A stretch of 64,000 nt of DNA from JBEIHX01 sp040381075 (GCA_040381075.1 JBEIHX010000014.1:18642-82641); one strand, 5' to 3'; positions 1-11,936 are shown, counted from the first letter of the stretch. Notes: generated from the sequence alone by a model not told the origin. Translations and numbers: made by a program.

Positions 1-185
1 TCAAAATGGGCAAGAAGTACCACCTTCGCCCCGCGGGCGCGCAGATCGTCAATCGTCGGCAAGGCGGCGCGCAGCCGGGTTGCGTCTGAAACAACCCCCT
101 CTTTCATGGGAACATTGAAATCGACACGCACCAGGACGCGCTTGCCCGCGACCTCAGCATCACTCAGACGGCGGAATGTGGTCAT
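1..185 (-). CDS. pgk: phosphoglycerate kinase, N-terminal part (cut by window edge)
   Basis: The first 61 codons read MTTFRRLSDAEVAGKRVLVR, then VDFNVPM and a stretch ending KVVLLAH. This is the conserved N-terminus of phosphoglycerate kinase (3-phosphoglycerate + ATP to 1,3-bisphosphoglycerate, cytosolic glycolysis/gluconeogenesis). The VDFNVP segment contributes to the 3-phosphoglycerate site. The rest lies beyond position 1. It follows gap on the same strand, a common glycolytic pairing, although about 300 nt separate the two genes, so pgk may have its own promoter. Identity is confident despite truncation. Confidence 0.93.
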   Translation of the reverse strand, partial: MTTFRRLSDAEVAGKRVLVRVDFNVPMKEGVVSDATRLRAALPTIDDLRARGAKVVLLAHF

Positions 186-488
186 GGCGTATTCCTAACT
201 CGTTCACCCCAGGCAGACCTGCACGCGGATCGCCGGATGTATATGCCTCCCATGCGGTGGCGACGGCATCCAAGATCCGCATAAGCCCCAAGCCGAAGGG
301 ATCGAGGACAGGCCGCTGAACGCCGTCCATCCGCCACATGGGGCAGAAAACGATGGCCACGTCCGACGCACCTCAGGACCGCGGCGTGCTCCGACGCAGC
401 GCTCAGGCGCCCTGACGGCCACAGCGACCCAGCCGAAACGGCGTCGCCAAACGCCATGTCGGTCAAAGCCCTTGGATGACACGACAGG
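186..488. other. gap-pgk spacer without a supported gene
   Basis: About 300 nt between the gap stop and the pgk start. Short open frames cross it on both strands, but none has a ribosome-binding site with protein-like composition. It probably holds the pgk 5' leader or promoter. No clear terminator hairpin was seen. Confidence 0.5.
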
Positions 489-1496
489 TTAGATCAGGCG
501 CGCCATGGCGACAGCCGTATCGCTCATCCGGGTAGAAAATCCCCATTCGTTGTCGTACCAGCTCATGACTGACACCATTGTGCCCTCCATGACCTTTGTC
601 TGATCCATGTGAAAGATGCTGGAGCGGGCATCGTGGTTGAAATCGATCGAGACATTCGCGCGATCGGTGTAGCCAAGAATTCCCTTGAGCGGACCCTCCG
701 CAGCCGCACGGATCGCGGCGTTGACCTCTTGGGGCGTGGTCGCACGTCGGGCGATGAACTTGAGGTCAACAACAGACACGTTCGGCGTCGGGACCCGGAC
801 AGCTATGCCGTCGAGCTTGCCTTTCAGGTCAGGCAGAACCAGGCCGACCGCCTTGGCCGCGCCGGTCGAGGTCGGGATCATGCTCACCGCCGCGGCGCGA
901 GCCCGATACAGATCCTTGTGCATTTGGTCGAGGCTTGGCTGGTCATTCGTGTATGAGTGAATTGTCGTCATCATGCCGCGCTCAATGCCGATCGCGTCGT
1001 TGAGAACCTTGGCGACCGGGGCGAGGCAATTGGTTGTGCAGCTGGCGTTGGAGACGACCAGATGCTGCGCAGCGAGCTTGTCGTGATTGACGCCATAGAC
1101 CACTGTGAGGTCAGCGCCATCCGCAGGGGCCGAAACAAGAACCCGCTTGGCGCCCGCCGCAAGATGGGCGGCGGCCTTGTCACGGGCCGTGAAGATGCCG
1201 GTGCATTCCATGGCTACGTCGATACCGAGATCCTTCCACGGCAGCGCGGCAGGATCCTTGATCGCCGTGACTGCGATCTTCTTGCCGGCGACCACCAGCG
1301 CCTCCCCCTCAACCCGGATGTCAGCGGGAAACCGGCCATGGACGCTGTCGAACTGGAGGAGGTGGGCATTGGTCTCGGTTGGCCCCAGGTCATTGACGGC
1401 CACGACCTCAACGTCCTCTCGCCCATGTTCCACGATCGATCGCAGCACCAAGCGACCAATCCGACCAAATCCGTTGATCGCCACCCGCACCGCCAT
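489..1496 (-). CDS. gap: glyceraldehyde-3-phosphate dehydrogenase, type I
   Basis: 335 aa, the usual length. The N-terminal Rossmann motif INGFGRIGR lies at residues 7-15 and the catalytic signature ASCTTNCLAP at 151-160, with the nucleophilic Cys153. The C-terminal SWYDNEWGFS motif completes the catalytic domain. It converts glyceraldehyde 3-phosphate to 1,3-bisphosphoglycerate with NAD(P). Asp36 at the end of the second beta strand (VNDLG) points to NAD preference, which is an inference from the family. It lies upstream of pgk on the same strand. The start is the ATG giving MAVRVAINGFG. Confidence 0.97.
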   Translation of the reverse strand: MAVRVAINGFGRIGRLVLRSIVEHGREDVEVVAVNDLGPTETNAHLLQFDSVHGRFPADIRVEGEALVVAGKKIAVTAIKDPAALPWKDLGIDVAMECTGIFTARDKAAAHLAAGAKRVLVSAPADGADLTVVYGVNHDKLAAQHLVVSNASCTTNCLAPVAKVLNDAIGIERGMMTTIHSYTNDQPSLDQMHKDLYRARAAAVSMIPTSTGAAKAVGLVLPDLKGKLDGIAVRVPTPNVSVVDLKFIARRATTPQEVNAAIRAAAEGPLKGILGYTDRANVSIDFNHDARSSIFHMDQTKVMEGTMVSVMSWYDNEWGFSTRMSDTAVAMARLI

Positions 1497-1717
1497 GTCC
1501 CTCTCCTGATCTGTCCCGAAGGTTGCGCGCCAGACGGTTCGACCGTGCGCAGTCCTCGCGTTCGACGCCTATGCTGTCGGGCCGCTTGAATACTGAATGA
1601 TCGACAAAAGTCCATCACCACGCTGCAAGATGAGACCCGGGATGCCCGCCCCTCTCGCGCGAATATTGAATTGCAGCTAGCCTTTCGCCAGTTTCACCGG
1701 AGCAATCGGAGATTGGG

Positions 1718-4078
<2,361 letters not shown>

Positions 4079-4159
4079 TGGCGCAATCGCGGGAAGATTT
4101 GTGAACGGGTTTGCGCTATGTCCGGCAACCAAGAGCGGCGAAAGCCCCGGGGACGAACC

Positions 4160-5512
4160 ATGACGAAGCGATTTTTCGGCACTGACGGCATTCGCGGCGC
4201 CGCGAATTCCTTTCCCATGACCCCAGAGATCGCCATGCGCCTCGGCATGGCGGCAGGCAAACTCTTCAAGAAGGCGGACGACCGTCGCCACTCAGTCGTG
4301 ATCGGCAAAGACACCCGCCTGTCGGGCTATATGATCGAGCCGGCGCTGGTCGCCGGATTCACGTCGGTGGGAATGGATGTGGTGCTCTTTGGCCCCCTGC
4401 CCACTCCAGGGGTGGCGATGATGACCCGATCCCTGCGCGCTGACCTCGGCGTGATGATCTCGGCATCGCACAACAAGTTTTCTGACAACGGCATCAAACT
4501 GTTCGGGCCCGACGGCTACAAGCTCACCGACGAGCAGGAACTCGAGATCGAAAGCCTGATGAGCGTGCCCCTCGATGAAGGTCTTGCGCCGGCGGACGCC
4601 CTGGGACGCGCCCGCCGGATTGATGACTGTCAGGCGCGCTACATCGAAATCGCCAAGGCGACATTTCCGCGCCGGCTGAGGCTGTCAGGCCTCCGGCTCG
4701 TGGTCGACTGCGCCAACGGGGCCGCCTACAAGGTCGCGCCAGCCGCCCTGCACGAACTCGGCGCAGAAGTCTTCCCCCTGGGCGTCAGCCCGGACGGCTT
4801 CAACATCAACCAGGAAATCGGGGCGACTGATCCGCGGGCGCTGCGTCAGGCGGTTCTGCACTACCGCGCCGATGCGGGAATTGCGCTCGATGGCGACGCC
4901 GACCGGATCGTGATGATTGATGAGCGCGGACAGGTCATCGATGGCGATCAGCTGATGGCCGTGATCGCAACCTACTGGCAGAAATCCGAAGCGCTGAAGA
5001 AGCCGGGCGTCGTCGCGACCGTGATGTCAAACCTCGGTCTGGAGCGCTATCTCCAGGGCATTGGACTGCACCTTGAGCGGACTGGCGTCGGCGATCGCTA
5101 TGTCGTCGAAGCCATGCGGGCGAAAGGGTACAACGTTGGCGGCGAGCAATCAGGCCACATCGTCCTGTCCGACTTCTCCACCACCGGCGACGGGCTGATC
5201 GCCGCGCTGCAGGTGCTTGCAATGATGGTCGAAACAGGCAGGCCCCTGTCGGAGCTGTGCCGCCTGTTCGAGCCTGCGCCGCAGGTTCTGGAAAACGTCC
5301 GAACGGGACCTGGCAAGCCGCTGGATCACCAGAAAGTGCAAGACGCCATCAAGGCTGGCGAAAAGAGACTTGGTCTCAAAGGACGCGTCCTGGTGCGCAA
5401 ATCAGGCACCGAGCCGCTGGTCCGGGTCATGGCCGAAGGCGATGACGAAGCACTCGTGCGCCAGGTTGTCGCCGACATCGCCGGCGCTGTCCGCGACGCT
5501 TCGCGCGCCTGA
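4160..5512 (+). CDS. glmM: phosphoglucosamine mutase
   Basis: 450 aa from the ATG giving MTKRFFGTDGIRG, the canonical GlmM start. An upstream in-frame ATG at 4118 would add 14 atypical residues. It converts glucosamine-6-phosphate to glucosamine-1-phosphate for UDP-GlcNAc, peptidoglycan and LPS synthesis. The phosphoserine loop ISASHN has Ser103 as the expected phosphorylated residue, the metal-binding loop DGDADR is present, and the C-terminal phosphate-binding RKSGTEPLVRVM is intact. The frequent partners ftsH and folP are not adjacent. It converges with the phoX-like gene, 3 nt away. Confidence 0.96.
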   Translation: MTKRFFGTDGIRGAANSFPMTPEIAMRLGMAAGKLFKKADDRRHSVVIGKDTRLSGYMIEPALVAGFTSVGMDVVLFGPLPTPGVAMMTRSLRADLGVMISASHNKFSDNGIKLFGPDGYKLTDEQELEIESLMSVPLDEGLAPADALGRARRIDDCQARYIEIAKATFPRRLRLSGLRLVVDCANGAAYKVAPAALHELGAEVFPLGVSPDGFNINQEIGATDPRALRQAVLHYRADAGIALDGDADRIVMIDERGQVIDGDQLMAVIATYWQKSEALKKPGVVATVMSNLGLERYLQGIGLHLERTGVGDRYVVEAMRAKGYNVGGEQSGHIVLSDFSTTGDGLIAALQVLAMMVETGRPLSELCRLFEPAPQVLENVRTGPGKPLDHQKVQDAIKAGEKRLGLKGRVLVRKSGTEPLVRVMAEGDDEALVRQVVADIAGAVRDASRA

Positions 5513-5515
5513 CGG

Positions 5516-7579
5516 TCAGGCGCCGATAACCCCGCCGTCCTCCCGGGTGACGTAGACAACCGCTGACCGGGGCCAGCCGCCGTCGGGAAACACGGATGCC
5601 GGCCGCGCGCGCGCATCCTTTCCAATGGCTGCTCCGAAGCGCAGACCTGTCGCATCCGCCTCGCCCGGGTGCTGGATGGAACAGAAGAACGTCGTGCGGT
5701 CCGGCGTCAGGAAGGGGCCGCAGATTTCGGCGCCCACCGGGCCGACAAGAAAGCGGCGCACCACCTTGGATACGCCGCCATCGACGGCGCATGCGAGTAT
5801 TTGGTCATTGCAGTCGGCGAACACTTCATCCGAACCGTCCGTAGCGATGAATACATTGCCCGCGCCGTCGAGCGCGAGATTGTCTGGGCAGACGAACCGC
5901 GCGCCGGAGAATGTCGCCGCTCCGTTGACCAGTGTGGACACGTTGACAGGCCCGTACCGCTTCGTGGCGGCAATCGGCGCGGCTTCATCAGGATCGCCGG
6001 CAAGGACAAAGACCTCCCAGCGAAAAGTCTCTGCGGCGTGATCCCCACCGTCTTCCAGAAGCTTGAGGATATGCCCGGTCAGGTTGGCGGCCTGCGTGTC
6101 GCCAGGGCCCATGCGCCGCGGATTTCCGGGACTGGAAGGAGTAGGCTTGACGCCCTGCGTACAGGAGACGAGCACCACGCCGGTCCCGCGGAAATCACCG
6201 CCCTGCTCGACTTCGACGTCTTCAGGGCGATCCATCGGCGTCGCGCCAAGCAGGCGCGCGGCGAAGCGTGCGCGCACAAGCAGATCCGCTTCGTCAGCAA
6301 AGCGCAATGCGGGATCGCGGATCTCTGCATTCGCCGCATCCAGGTCGAGACGCACCCAGCGCCCCGCGCCGTCCGCCTCAAACCGCGCCGCGTAGAGGAC
6401 GCCCTCAGACAGGAGGTCACGGTTGGAAACGCGATCGCCCGGATCAAATCTTCGCGTGGAGACGAATTTGTAAATATGCTCTGACAGCTGATCGTCGCCG
6501 GAATAAACCGCGACACGTCCGTCGTGCGTGAGGGTCGTCGTTGCGCACTCTCCCTTGCGCCGGCCAAGCGCAGTGCGCTTTTTGGGCCGCCACGCCGGGT
6601 CATAGGGGTCTATTTCCACCACCCACCCATAAGCGGCGGGGCCGGCAGGATTGCCGGCAAGGTCATTCACATCCAGACCGGCAGGCGCAGGATTTGCGGT
6701 GATGCGGTCGTACTGGAACGACTCAGCGTCCTGCAGCAGGCGCGGATCGACCTGCGCCGCATCGAGCTGCGTACGGGTGAAGAAGTAGTTCTGAAAATTT
6801 TCCTCCGACGTCAGATACGTGCCCCAGGGCGTGCGACCGCCTGCGCAATTGGCCAGCGTGCCGCAGGGAACACCAGCGCCTTCGCCCGAGCCGGCAGCAG
6901 TGCGATGCGCAGACGCCGCGGACACAATCCATGGGTGATGCCGGGCGGGACCATCAAACTCGACGTCGCTGAAGGGCGTGATCCGTCGGTTGACCGCCGA
7001 TGGCGATGCTTCCTCGCGCACTACCGACCACGCCTGCGTGGGCGCGTCATACGACAATCGCGCGATCGTCACGCCCATCGATGCGTAAAGAGCGGGACGC
7101 GCCGCGCTCAGCTTCTGCAGATCAAGAGCATCCGGACCCAACTGAATGGCGGCGTCAAAATACTCATGATTGACGGCAAGGATGGCGCCAGCGCCCAAAT
7201 CAGCGGGCCAGGGATAGGACCAGCGCAACGGGAACAGGGCAATCATGTCGTTGTTCGCGCCGAACCGTCGCATCTGCTGATCGCCGGTCAGGCCGCGCGG
7301 ATCCGCCGCCGGATCATCCCCGGCGAACAATGGGTCCGCGAAACGGATGAGCGTGCGCGCCCGATACCCTGCCGGGACAGTGACCTGGTCCGCCGTTGTC
7401 GCCGGGATGCTGTCAAATGTCAGCGGGAACCTTTTGCCGGAGGTCTCCTGGGCGAGGCCGGACCAGACGTTCGAACACCCTGAAAGGGCGACGGCTGCGG
7501 CCGCAGCACCACCGCGCAGAAGGTCCCGGCGCGCAAGTCGCTGCACCAGAACGGTGCGGAAGTGAGGCGATTCGATCAT
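5516..7579 (-). CDS. PhoX-family (DUF839) phosphatase, Tat-exported
   Basis: 687 aa. The twin-arginine signal ARRDLLRGGAAAAAVALSGC lies at about residues 16-35. The body has DUF839/PhoX features: NHEYFDA, GGRTPWGTYLTSEENF, GWVVEIDPYDP with KKRTALGRRKGE, and the late CPDNLALDGAGNVFIATDG. PhoX enzymes are monomeric Ca2+/Fe3+ phosphatases that release phosphate from organic phosphoesters in the periplasm. Activity on a given substrate is inferred from the family only. It sits 36 nt downstream of selO on the same strand and may be co-transcribed. No Pho box was recognised. Confidence 0.88.
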   Translation of the reverse strand: MIESPHFRTVLVQRLARRDLLRGGAAAAAVALSGCSNVWSGLAQETSGKRFPLTFDSIPATTADQVTVPAGYRARTLIRFADPLFAGDDPAADPRGLTGDQQMRRFGANNDMIALFPLRWSYPWPADLGAGAILAVNHEYFDAAIQLGPDALDLQKLSAARPALYASMGVTIARLSYDAPTQAWSVVREEASPSAVNRRITPFSDVEFDGPARHHPWIVSAASAHRTAAGSGEGAGVPCGTLANCAGGRTPWGTYLTSEENFQNYFFTRTQLDAAQVDPRLLQDAESFQYDRITANPAPAGLDVNDLAGNPAGPAAYGWVVEIDPYDPAWRPKKRTALGRRKGECATTTLTHDGRVAVYSGDDQLSEHIYKFVSTRRFDPGDRVSNRDLLSEGVLYAARFEADGAGRWVRLDLDAANAEIRDPALRFADEADLLVRARFAARLLGATPMDRPEDVEVEQGGDFRGTGVVLVSCTQGVKPTPSSPGNPRRMGPGDTQAANLTGHILKLLEDGGDHAAETFRWEVFVLAGDPDEAAPIAATKRYGPVNVSTLVNGAATFSGARFVCPDNLALDGAGNVFIATDGSDEVFADCNDQILACAVDGGVSKVVRRFLVGPVGAEICGPFLTPDRTTFFCSIQHPGEADATGLRFGAAIGKDARARPASVFPDGGWPRSAVVYVTREDGGVIGA

Positions 7580-7615
7580 CGCGGTGCTCCATCTGCGGAC
7601 ATGTCCTGCACAGGT

Positions 7616-9139
7616 CTACGGCGAGCCAGCGCGGCCCGCGGGTGAGGCTGGCGTCGCAGGGCCCACAGCCGCTCCCACCGACCGCTCCTGGGGCGCGCCG
7701 GCAAGGGAGCCGACATTGTCGGCTGACTGCGGCTGAAATGCATAGGCTTCGCGCGCCGCCTCGATCTCTGCGAGCTTCGCGTGAAAGCCCTCCCAGTCAT
7801 CGGCCTCTGCAATGTCACGCCAAAGCGCTTCAATCTCGCCAATGAGCAGGGACGCCGGTCGCCCGCGCGACCAGTAGGGGTGGCGCAGGCGCTGCTCGTC
7901 CACTGGAGTGCGGGACCGCAAACCGGACTCGATGACTGCCCACTCCGGGCCCGCGTAAAGCGCCCGCTGCGGACTGTCCAGGCCCGTTCGGGCCGGAGCG
8001 CAGAACCAATCATGGAAGAACTGCTCCCAGCCCGCGCCGGTCTCGGCCATCCATGTAAACAAGCGCTCAAGGAAGGCGCCGTCCGCATCCAGGTTTCCCG
8101 GCGCGATGGCCAGCATCGCAAACATCCTGTGGATCAGCGCAACCCGGTAGGCGTGAGGGTAGAGGGCGAGCGCGGCGACAAGAGCCTCCTTGTCGCACAC
8201 AAGACTGAGCGCTCCAGCCAGCTGCTTGAGGTTCCAGAAGACAGCCTCAGGCTGCCGACCAAACGCATAGAGCCCGCTCTCATCAAAATAGGCCGCCGTG
8301 AAACTCGGGTCAGCCGCCTGCAAAAATCGATATGGGCCGTAGTCGAAACTCTCCCCGGTGATGTTCATGTTGTCCGTATTGAGCACGCCATGCACAAAGC
8401 CCGTAGCCATCCAGCTTGCAACCAGTTGCGCGGCGCACCGGCAGGCAATCGCGAGAAGCGACGCAGCCCGGGTCGCCTCGTCGGTCTCCATCAGTTCGGG
8501 AAAGTAATGCTCCCCGCAGTGATCGATGAGCAGGCGCAAGCTGTCGGGCCGATTGTGGAAAGCGTGGCGCTGGAACACGCCATAGCGGATATGACTGTGC
8601 GACAGGCGGACAAGGACGCTGGCGCGCGTGGGAGACGGCTCATCATTGCGCATGAGAGCCTCGCCGGTTTCGATCAGACTGAAGCTTTTCGACGTGTAGA
8701 CGCCGCGTGCTTCGAGCATTGCTGTGGCCAGTACCTCCCGAACGCCGCCTTTGAGGGTCAGACGCCCGTCGCCGGCGCGTGAATATGGGGTTTGACCGGA
8801 TCCTTTCGTGGCCAGATCGAGCAGGCGCTGGTCTTCCAGATCGCGCAATTGCGCGAAGAGAAACCCGCGCCCGTCGCCAAGGTCGGGATTGTAATGGCGG
8901 AACTGGTGGCCGTGATATCGAATCGCACGCGGCGCAGCGCCATAGTCCGGGAATGGTCGAAAACGACCGAAATGCTCCGTCCAGTCCGGGTCGGCCACGC
9001 CATCAAGCCCGACGCGCGCCGCCCATCGGTCGTTGCGGTAGCGCAGTCGCGCCATGGGGAAGGACGCCGGCGCCACCACATCGGAGAAGTCGTCGCCCAA
9101 ATCGGCGAAGGCGGTTTCGAAGCGGGCGGCGATCGGCAT
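7616..9139 (-). CDS. selO: SelO-family protein adenylyltransferase (YdiU)
   Basis: 507 aa from the ATG giving MPIAARFETAFADLGDD; the open frame extends upstream but that part is not protein-like. The family is a pseudokinase fold that transfers AMP to Ser/Thr/Tyr of proteins. Visible hallmarks include YHGHQFRHYNPDLGDGRG, ATKGSGQTPYSRAGDGRLTL, HGVLNTDNMNITGESFDYGP (the DNMN and DYGP metal/catalytic segments) and the WNL..LA segment. The selenocysteine/Cys near the C-terminus of some homologues is not evident. The predicted operon partner is the downstream phoX-like gene. Confidence 0.94.
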   Translation of the reverse strand: MPIAARFETAFADLGDDFSDVVAPASFPMARLRYRNDRWAARVGLDGVADPDWTEHFGRFRPFPDYGAAPRAIRYHGHQFRHYNPDLGDGRGFLFAQLRDLEDQRLLDLATKGSGQTPYSRAGDGRLTLKGGVREVLATAMLEARGVYTSKSFSLIETGEALMRNDEPSPTRASVLVRLSHSHIRYGVFQRHAFHNRPDSLRLLIDHCGEHYFPELMETDEATRAASLLAIACRCAAQLVASWMATGFVHGVLNTDNMNITGESFDYGPYRFLQAADPSFTAAYFDESGLYAFGRQPEAVFWNLKQLAGALSLVCDKEALVAALALYPHAYRVALIHRMFAMLAIAPGNLDADGAFLERLFTWMAETGAGWEQFFHDWFCAPARTGLDSPQRALYAGPEWAVIESGLRSRTPVDEQRLRHPYWSRGRPASLLIGEIEALWRDIAEADDWEGFHAKLAEIEAAREAYAFQPQSADNVGSLAGAPQERSVGAAVGPATPASPAGRAGSP

Positions 9140-9646
9140 GCGTCCCACATAGGCTGTTATCACTGGCTGGCCAAGAACAGAGCCCGTTGGCAAGCCCGGA
9201 AGGAAGCTGGGCGGTTTCGCACGGAGTTGGCGCGATGCTCGCGAGCGCAGGAAGCTCAAAGGCGCGGATCGGGCGTTCAGACCACGACGGACCGCGTCGG
9301 CGCCAGCTCTGCGGCGGCCAGCCCGACACTGTGCGGCGATTGCTGTGTGACGAGGCCCGAGACGCACGTGGCCAATCGCCTCACCGGGCGGATGCGTCCG
9401 GTGAGACGACCCGGCCCAGGTCGCTGATTTGGGCGCCTCACTGGAGGGAATGCACGCGCCCCAAGCTGTTGCAGCAGCACCGCCACGCGCCCGCACCGCC
9501 ACGTTAAACATGCGGCAAGGATCAGGCTCGCCCGACCCGATCGGCCGACGCATCGCGCGTGAACGCCAGTTTGATCACCGGCTTCCACGCAAGTCTGACA
9601 TACCAAGCGCACCGGCCGCGCCGCCCGACTCCAGGTGGGCGAACCG
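9140..9646 (+). other. long selO-nhaA divergent spacer with hairpins; candidate structured nhaA leader
   Basis: 507 nt without a convincing gene. An 8-bp perfect hairpin pairs 9380-9387 (CTCACCGG) with 9398-9405. A second hairpin pairs CGCCC at 9622-9626 with GGGCG at 9637-9641; it lies 5 nt from the nhaA ATG and contains the AGGTGGG ribosome-binding region. Conserved nhaA-I and nhaA-II RNA motifs are known upstream of nhaA genes in proteobacteria, including Caulobacterales. Membership here is only a hypothesis. Confidence 0.35.
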
Positions 9647-10981
9647 ATGTCTGCGGACCGCACTGCAACGTTTGCCACAGCCGCGAATTCGGCTACGTCC
9701 GCGCCCATGGCTGGTTCCAAATCCCGCAGACCGCATGGCAAAACGCCGCGCCCTGGCGTCACAGCCGCCATCCGACGCTTCCTGCACATGGAGGCCACTG
9801 GAGGCGTGATCCTCGCCATCGCCGCAATCGCGGCCGTGATTGTGAAAAACTCGCAATGGGGCCCAGGCTACGACGCCTGGCTGGCGGACAGGGTCACCAT
9901 TCAGATCGCCGGCTGGATCCAGGAGAAGTCCGTCGCGTCCTGGATCAAAGACGGCCTGATGGCGGTTTTCTTCCTGCTCGTCGGCCTCGAGATAAAACGC
10001 GAAATCCTCGTCGGCGAGCTGTCAGACCCCAAACGCCTCGCCCTGCCGGTGCTGGGCGCGATTGGGGGCATGGCGGCGCCGGCTCTCGTCTATGTCGCAG
10101 TGTGGGCGCTCAGCGGCGGCGACAGCCAGGAATTGCGCGGCTGGCCGATCCCGATGGCGACGGACATCGCCTTCGCGGTGGCCGTCCTCAGCCTCGCAGG
10201 CGGGCGTGTGCCGATCGGCTTGAAAGTCTTTCTGCTCACCCTGGCGATCGTGGATGATCTGGGAGCGATCGTGATGATCGCCATCCTGTTCACCGGACAG
10301 CTGAACGTCGCCGCCCTCGGCGGAGCCATCGCATTGCTGGGCGCCCTGCACATGGCCAATCGATTCGGCCAGCGGGCTGTCTGGCCGTACCTCGCGACAG
10401 GCCTGGTGATCTGGGCCCTCGTGCTTGAGTCCGGGGTCAACGCCACCGTGGCGGGTGTCCTGCTGGCCACCGCAATCCCGCTGCGCAATCCGCCCAAGGG
10501 AGAAGCGCGCCCGCCACTGCAGGCGCTGGAACAAGGCCTCCATCCCTGGGTCGCCTACGGAATTCTGCCCGTTTTCGCATTTGCGGCGGCGGGATTTTCG
10601 TTCGAGGGGCTCTCGTTCGCCAGCCTGGGCGAGACCGTGCCGCTCGCAATCGCGCTCGGCCTTCTCATCGGCAAGCCCATGGGCATCATGGGCGCAGCCT
10701 GGTTCGCGATCCGCCTCAATCTTGCGCGGCTGCCGGAGGGGGCGACCTGGCTGCAGCTGCTGGGCGTCACCTTCGTCGCCGGCATAGGATTTACGATGAG
10801 CCTGTTTGTCGGCGCTCTGGCCTTTCGCGGCCTTGATCCTGACTATCTCGTGGATATGCGGCTCGGCGTCATTTTCGGCTCACTCGTTGCAAGCTCAATC
10901 GGCCTGTGGCTGATCACGGCCGGCGCCAGGGGCGCCGGAGCCCGTCAGCCCTCACGCCCGATGGGGAGAGACCATGCCTGA
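9647..10981 (+). CDS. nhaA: Na+/H+ antiporter NhaA
   Basis: 444 aa from the ATG giving MSADRTATF; an in-frame GTG lies 12 nt upstream. After a hydrophilic N-terminal tail of about 40 residues it matches NhaA throughout: RRFLHMEATGGVILAIAAI, then ATDIAFAVAVLSL, then LAIVDDLGAIV with the ion-binding pair Asp203-Asp204, and the late GIGFTMSLFVGALAF. It exchanges cytoplasmic Na+ or Li+ for protons across the inner membrane and sets pH and sodium tolerance. About 11 membrane helices are expected. Its 3' end overlaps the next gene by 8 nt, suggesting translational coupling. The long tail is unusual compared with E. coli NhaA. Confidence 0.95.
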   Translation: MSADRTATFATAANSATSAPMAGSKSRRPHGKTPRPGVTAAIRRFLHMEATGGVILAIAAIAAVIVKNSQWGPGYDAWLADRVTIQIAGWIQEKSVASWIKDGLMAVFFLLVGLEIKREILVGELSDPKRLALPVLGAIGGMAAPALVYVAVWALSGGDSQELRGWPIPMATDIAFAVAVLSLAGGRVPIGLKVFLLTLAIVDDLGAIVMIAILFTGQLNVAALGGAIALLGALHMANRFGQRAVWPYLATGLVIWALVLESGVNATVAGVLLATAIPLRNPPKGEARPPLQALEQGLHPWVAYGILPVFAFAAAGFSFEGLSFASLGETVPLAIALGLLIGKPMGIMGAAWFAIRLNLARLPEGATWLQLLGVTFVAGIGFTMSLFVGALAFRGLDPDYLVDMRLGVIFGSLVASSIGLWLITAGARGAGARQPSRPMGRDHA

Positions 10982-11789
10982 CCAAGCATACACGACGCTG
11001 CTTGTGGAACGACGCGGGTCGGTCGATTGGATCACCCTGAACCGGCCGGAAGCGCTGAACAGCCTTAACCCGACGATGGTCGCTGAGTTACAGGACTACT
11101 TCCTGCAGGCAGCCACGGACCAGGGCGTACGCATCGTGGTCCTGCGCGGCGCGGGACGCGCGTTCTGCGCAGGGCTCGACCTGAAGTCGGAGCAACGCAA
11201 CGAGCCGACGACCGCCAATTCCGGTCCACTGGCCGGGCTGCTCGTGCAGCGGGCGATAGCAGAAATCGTGATCCGCATGCGGCGCTGTCCGCAACCGATC
11301 ATCTCACTCATCCAGGGACCAGCCTGCGGCGGGGGCTTCGCACTGGCGCTGGCGAGCGACATTCGTATCGCGGCAAGGTCAGCCAGGATGAACTGCGCCT
11401 TCATCAGGCTTGGTCTGGGCGGATGCGATATCGGCACCAGCTACTTCCTGCCGCGGCTTGTCGGGGTCTCTGTGGCCTCTGAACTCATCCTGACTGGCCG
11501 TTTCATCCATGCAGAACGTGCGCTTGCGGTGGGATTGGTCAGCGAGATTGTCGAGGACGAAGGGCTCGAGGCGGCGGCGGCGACCTACGTCAATGAAATG
11601 CTGGCCACCTCGCCGCTCGGCCTGCGGCTGTCAAAGGAATGCCTGAACCATTCAGTTGACGCGGGCTCCCTCGAAGCCGTGATCGCAATGGAGGATCGCA
11701 ACCAGATCCTGTGCACCCAGAGCGAAGACTTCCGGGAAGGTGTCGTGGCGTTTCTTGAGCGGCGGCCGCCCAAATGGATTGCAGGCTAG
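10974..11789 (+). CDS. crotonase-fold (enoyl-CoA hydratase/isomerase family) protein with non-canonical active site
   Basis: 271 aa. The crotonase fold is clear: ITLNRPEALNSLN near the N-terminus, the CoA/oxyanion loop RAFCAGLDLKS at about residue 60, and the second oxyanion segment GPACGGGFALALASDIRIAA at about 112-131. The two catalytic glutamates of classical enoyl-CoA hydratase are replaced: the GG-C-E-L position reads GGFAL, and the P-E-I position reads AFI. An Asp in GGCDIGTSYFLPRL may serve instead, as in some isomerase-like members. The exact acyl-CoA reaction is therefore uncertain. Its ATG lies inside the nhaA 3' end. Confidence 0.85.
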   Translation: MPDQAYTTLLVERRGSVDWITLNRPEALNSLNPTMVAELQDYFLQAATDQGVRIVVLRGAGRAFCAGLDLKSEQRNEPTTANSGPLAGLLVQRAIAEIVIRMRRCPQPIISLIQGPACGGGFALALASDIRIAARSARMNCAFIRLGLGGCDIGTSYFLPRLVGVSVASELILTGRFIHAERALAVGLVSEIVEDEGLEAAAATYVNEMLATSPLGLRLSKECLNHSVDAGSLEAVIAMEDRNQILCTQSEDFREGVVAFLERRPPKWIAG

Positions 11790-11793
11790 GCGC

Positions 11794-11805
11794 CACAGCG
11801 CTGTG
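11794..11805. repeat. 12-bp perfect palindrome after the crotonase gene
   Basis: CACAGCGCTGTG begins 4 nt after the stop codon. It is perfectly self-complementary without a loop and no T-run follows, so it is more likely a protein site or incidental than a terminator. Confidence 0.4.
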
Positions 11806-11936
11806 ACGAAGCCAGCGGCGCCGGGCTTGCCTGCGCGATCAAGGCGTTTCCGATACGGGGAGTTTGCCGCCTGTGACTGCGCATCGCAGGCAGCGGCTCA
11901 GCCCCCTGGTCTGCAGCGCAAGGGCGCTGGCGCGCC

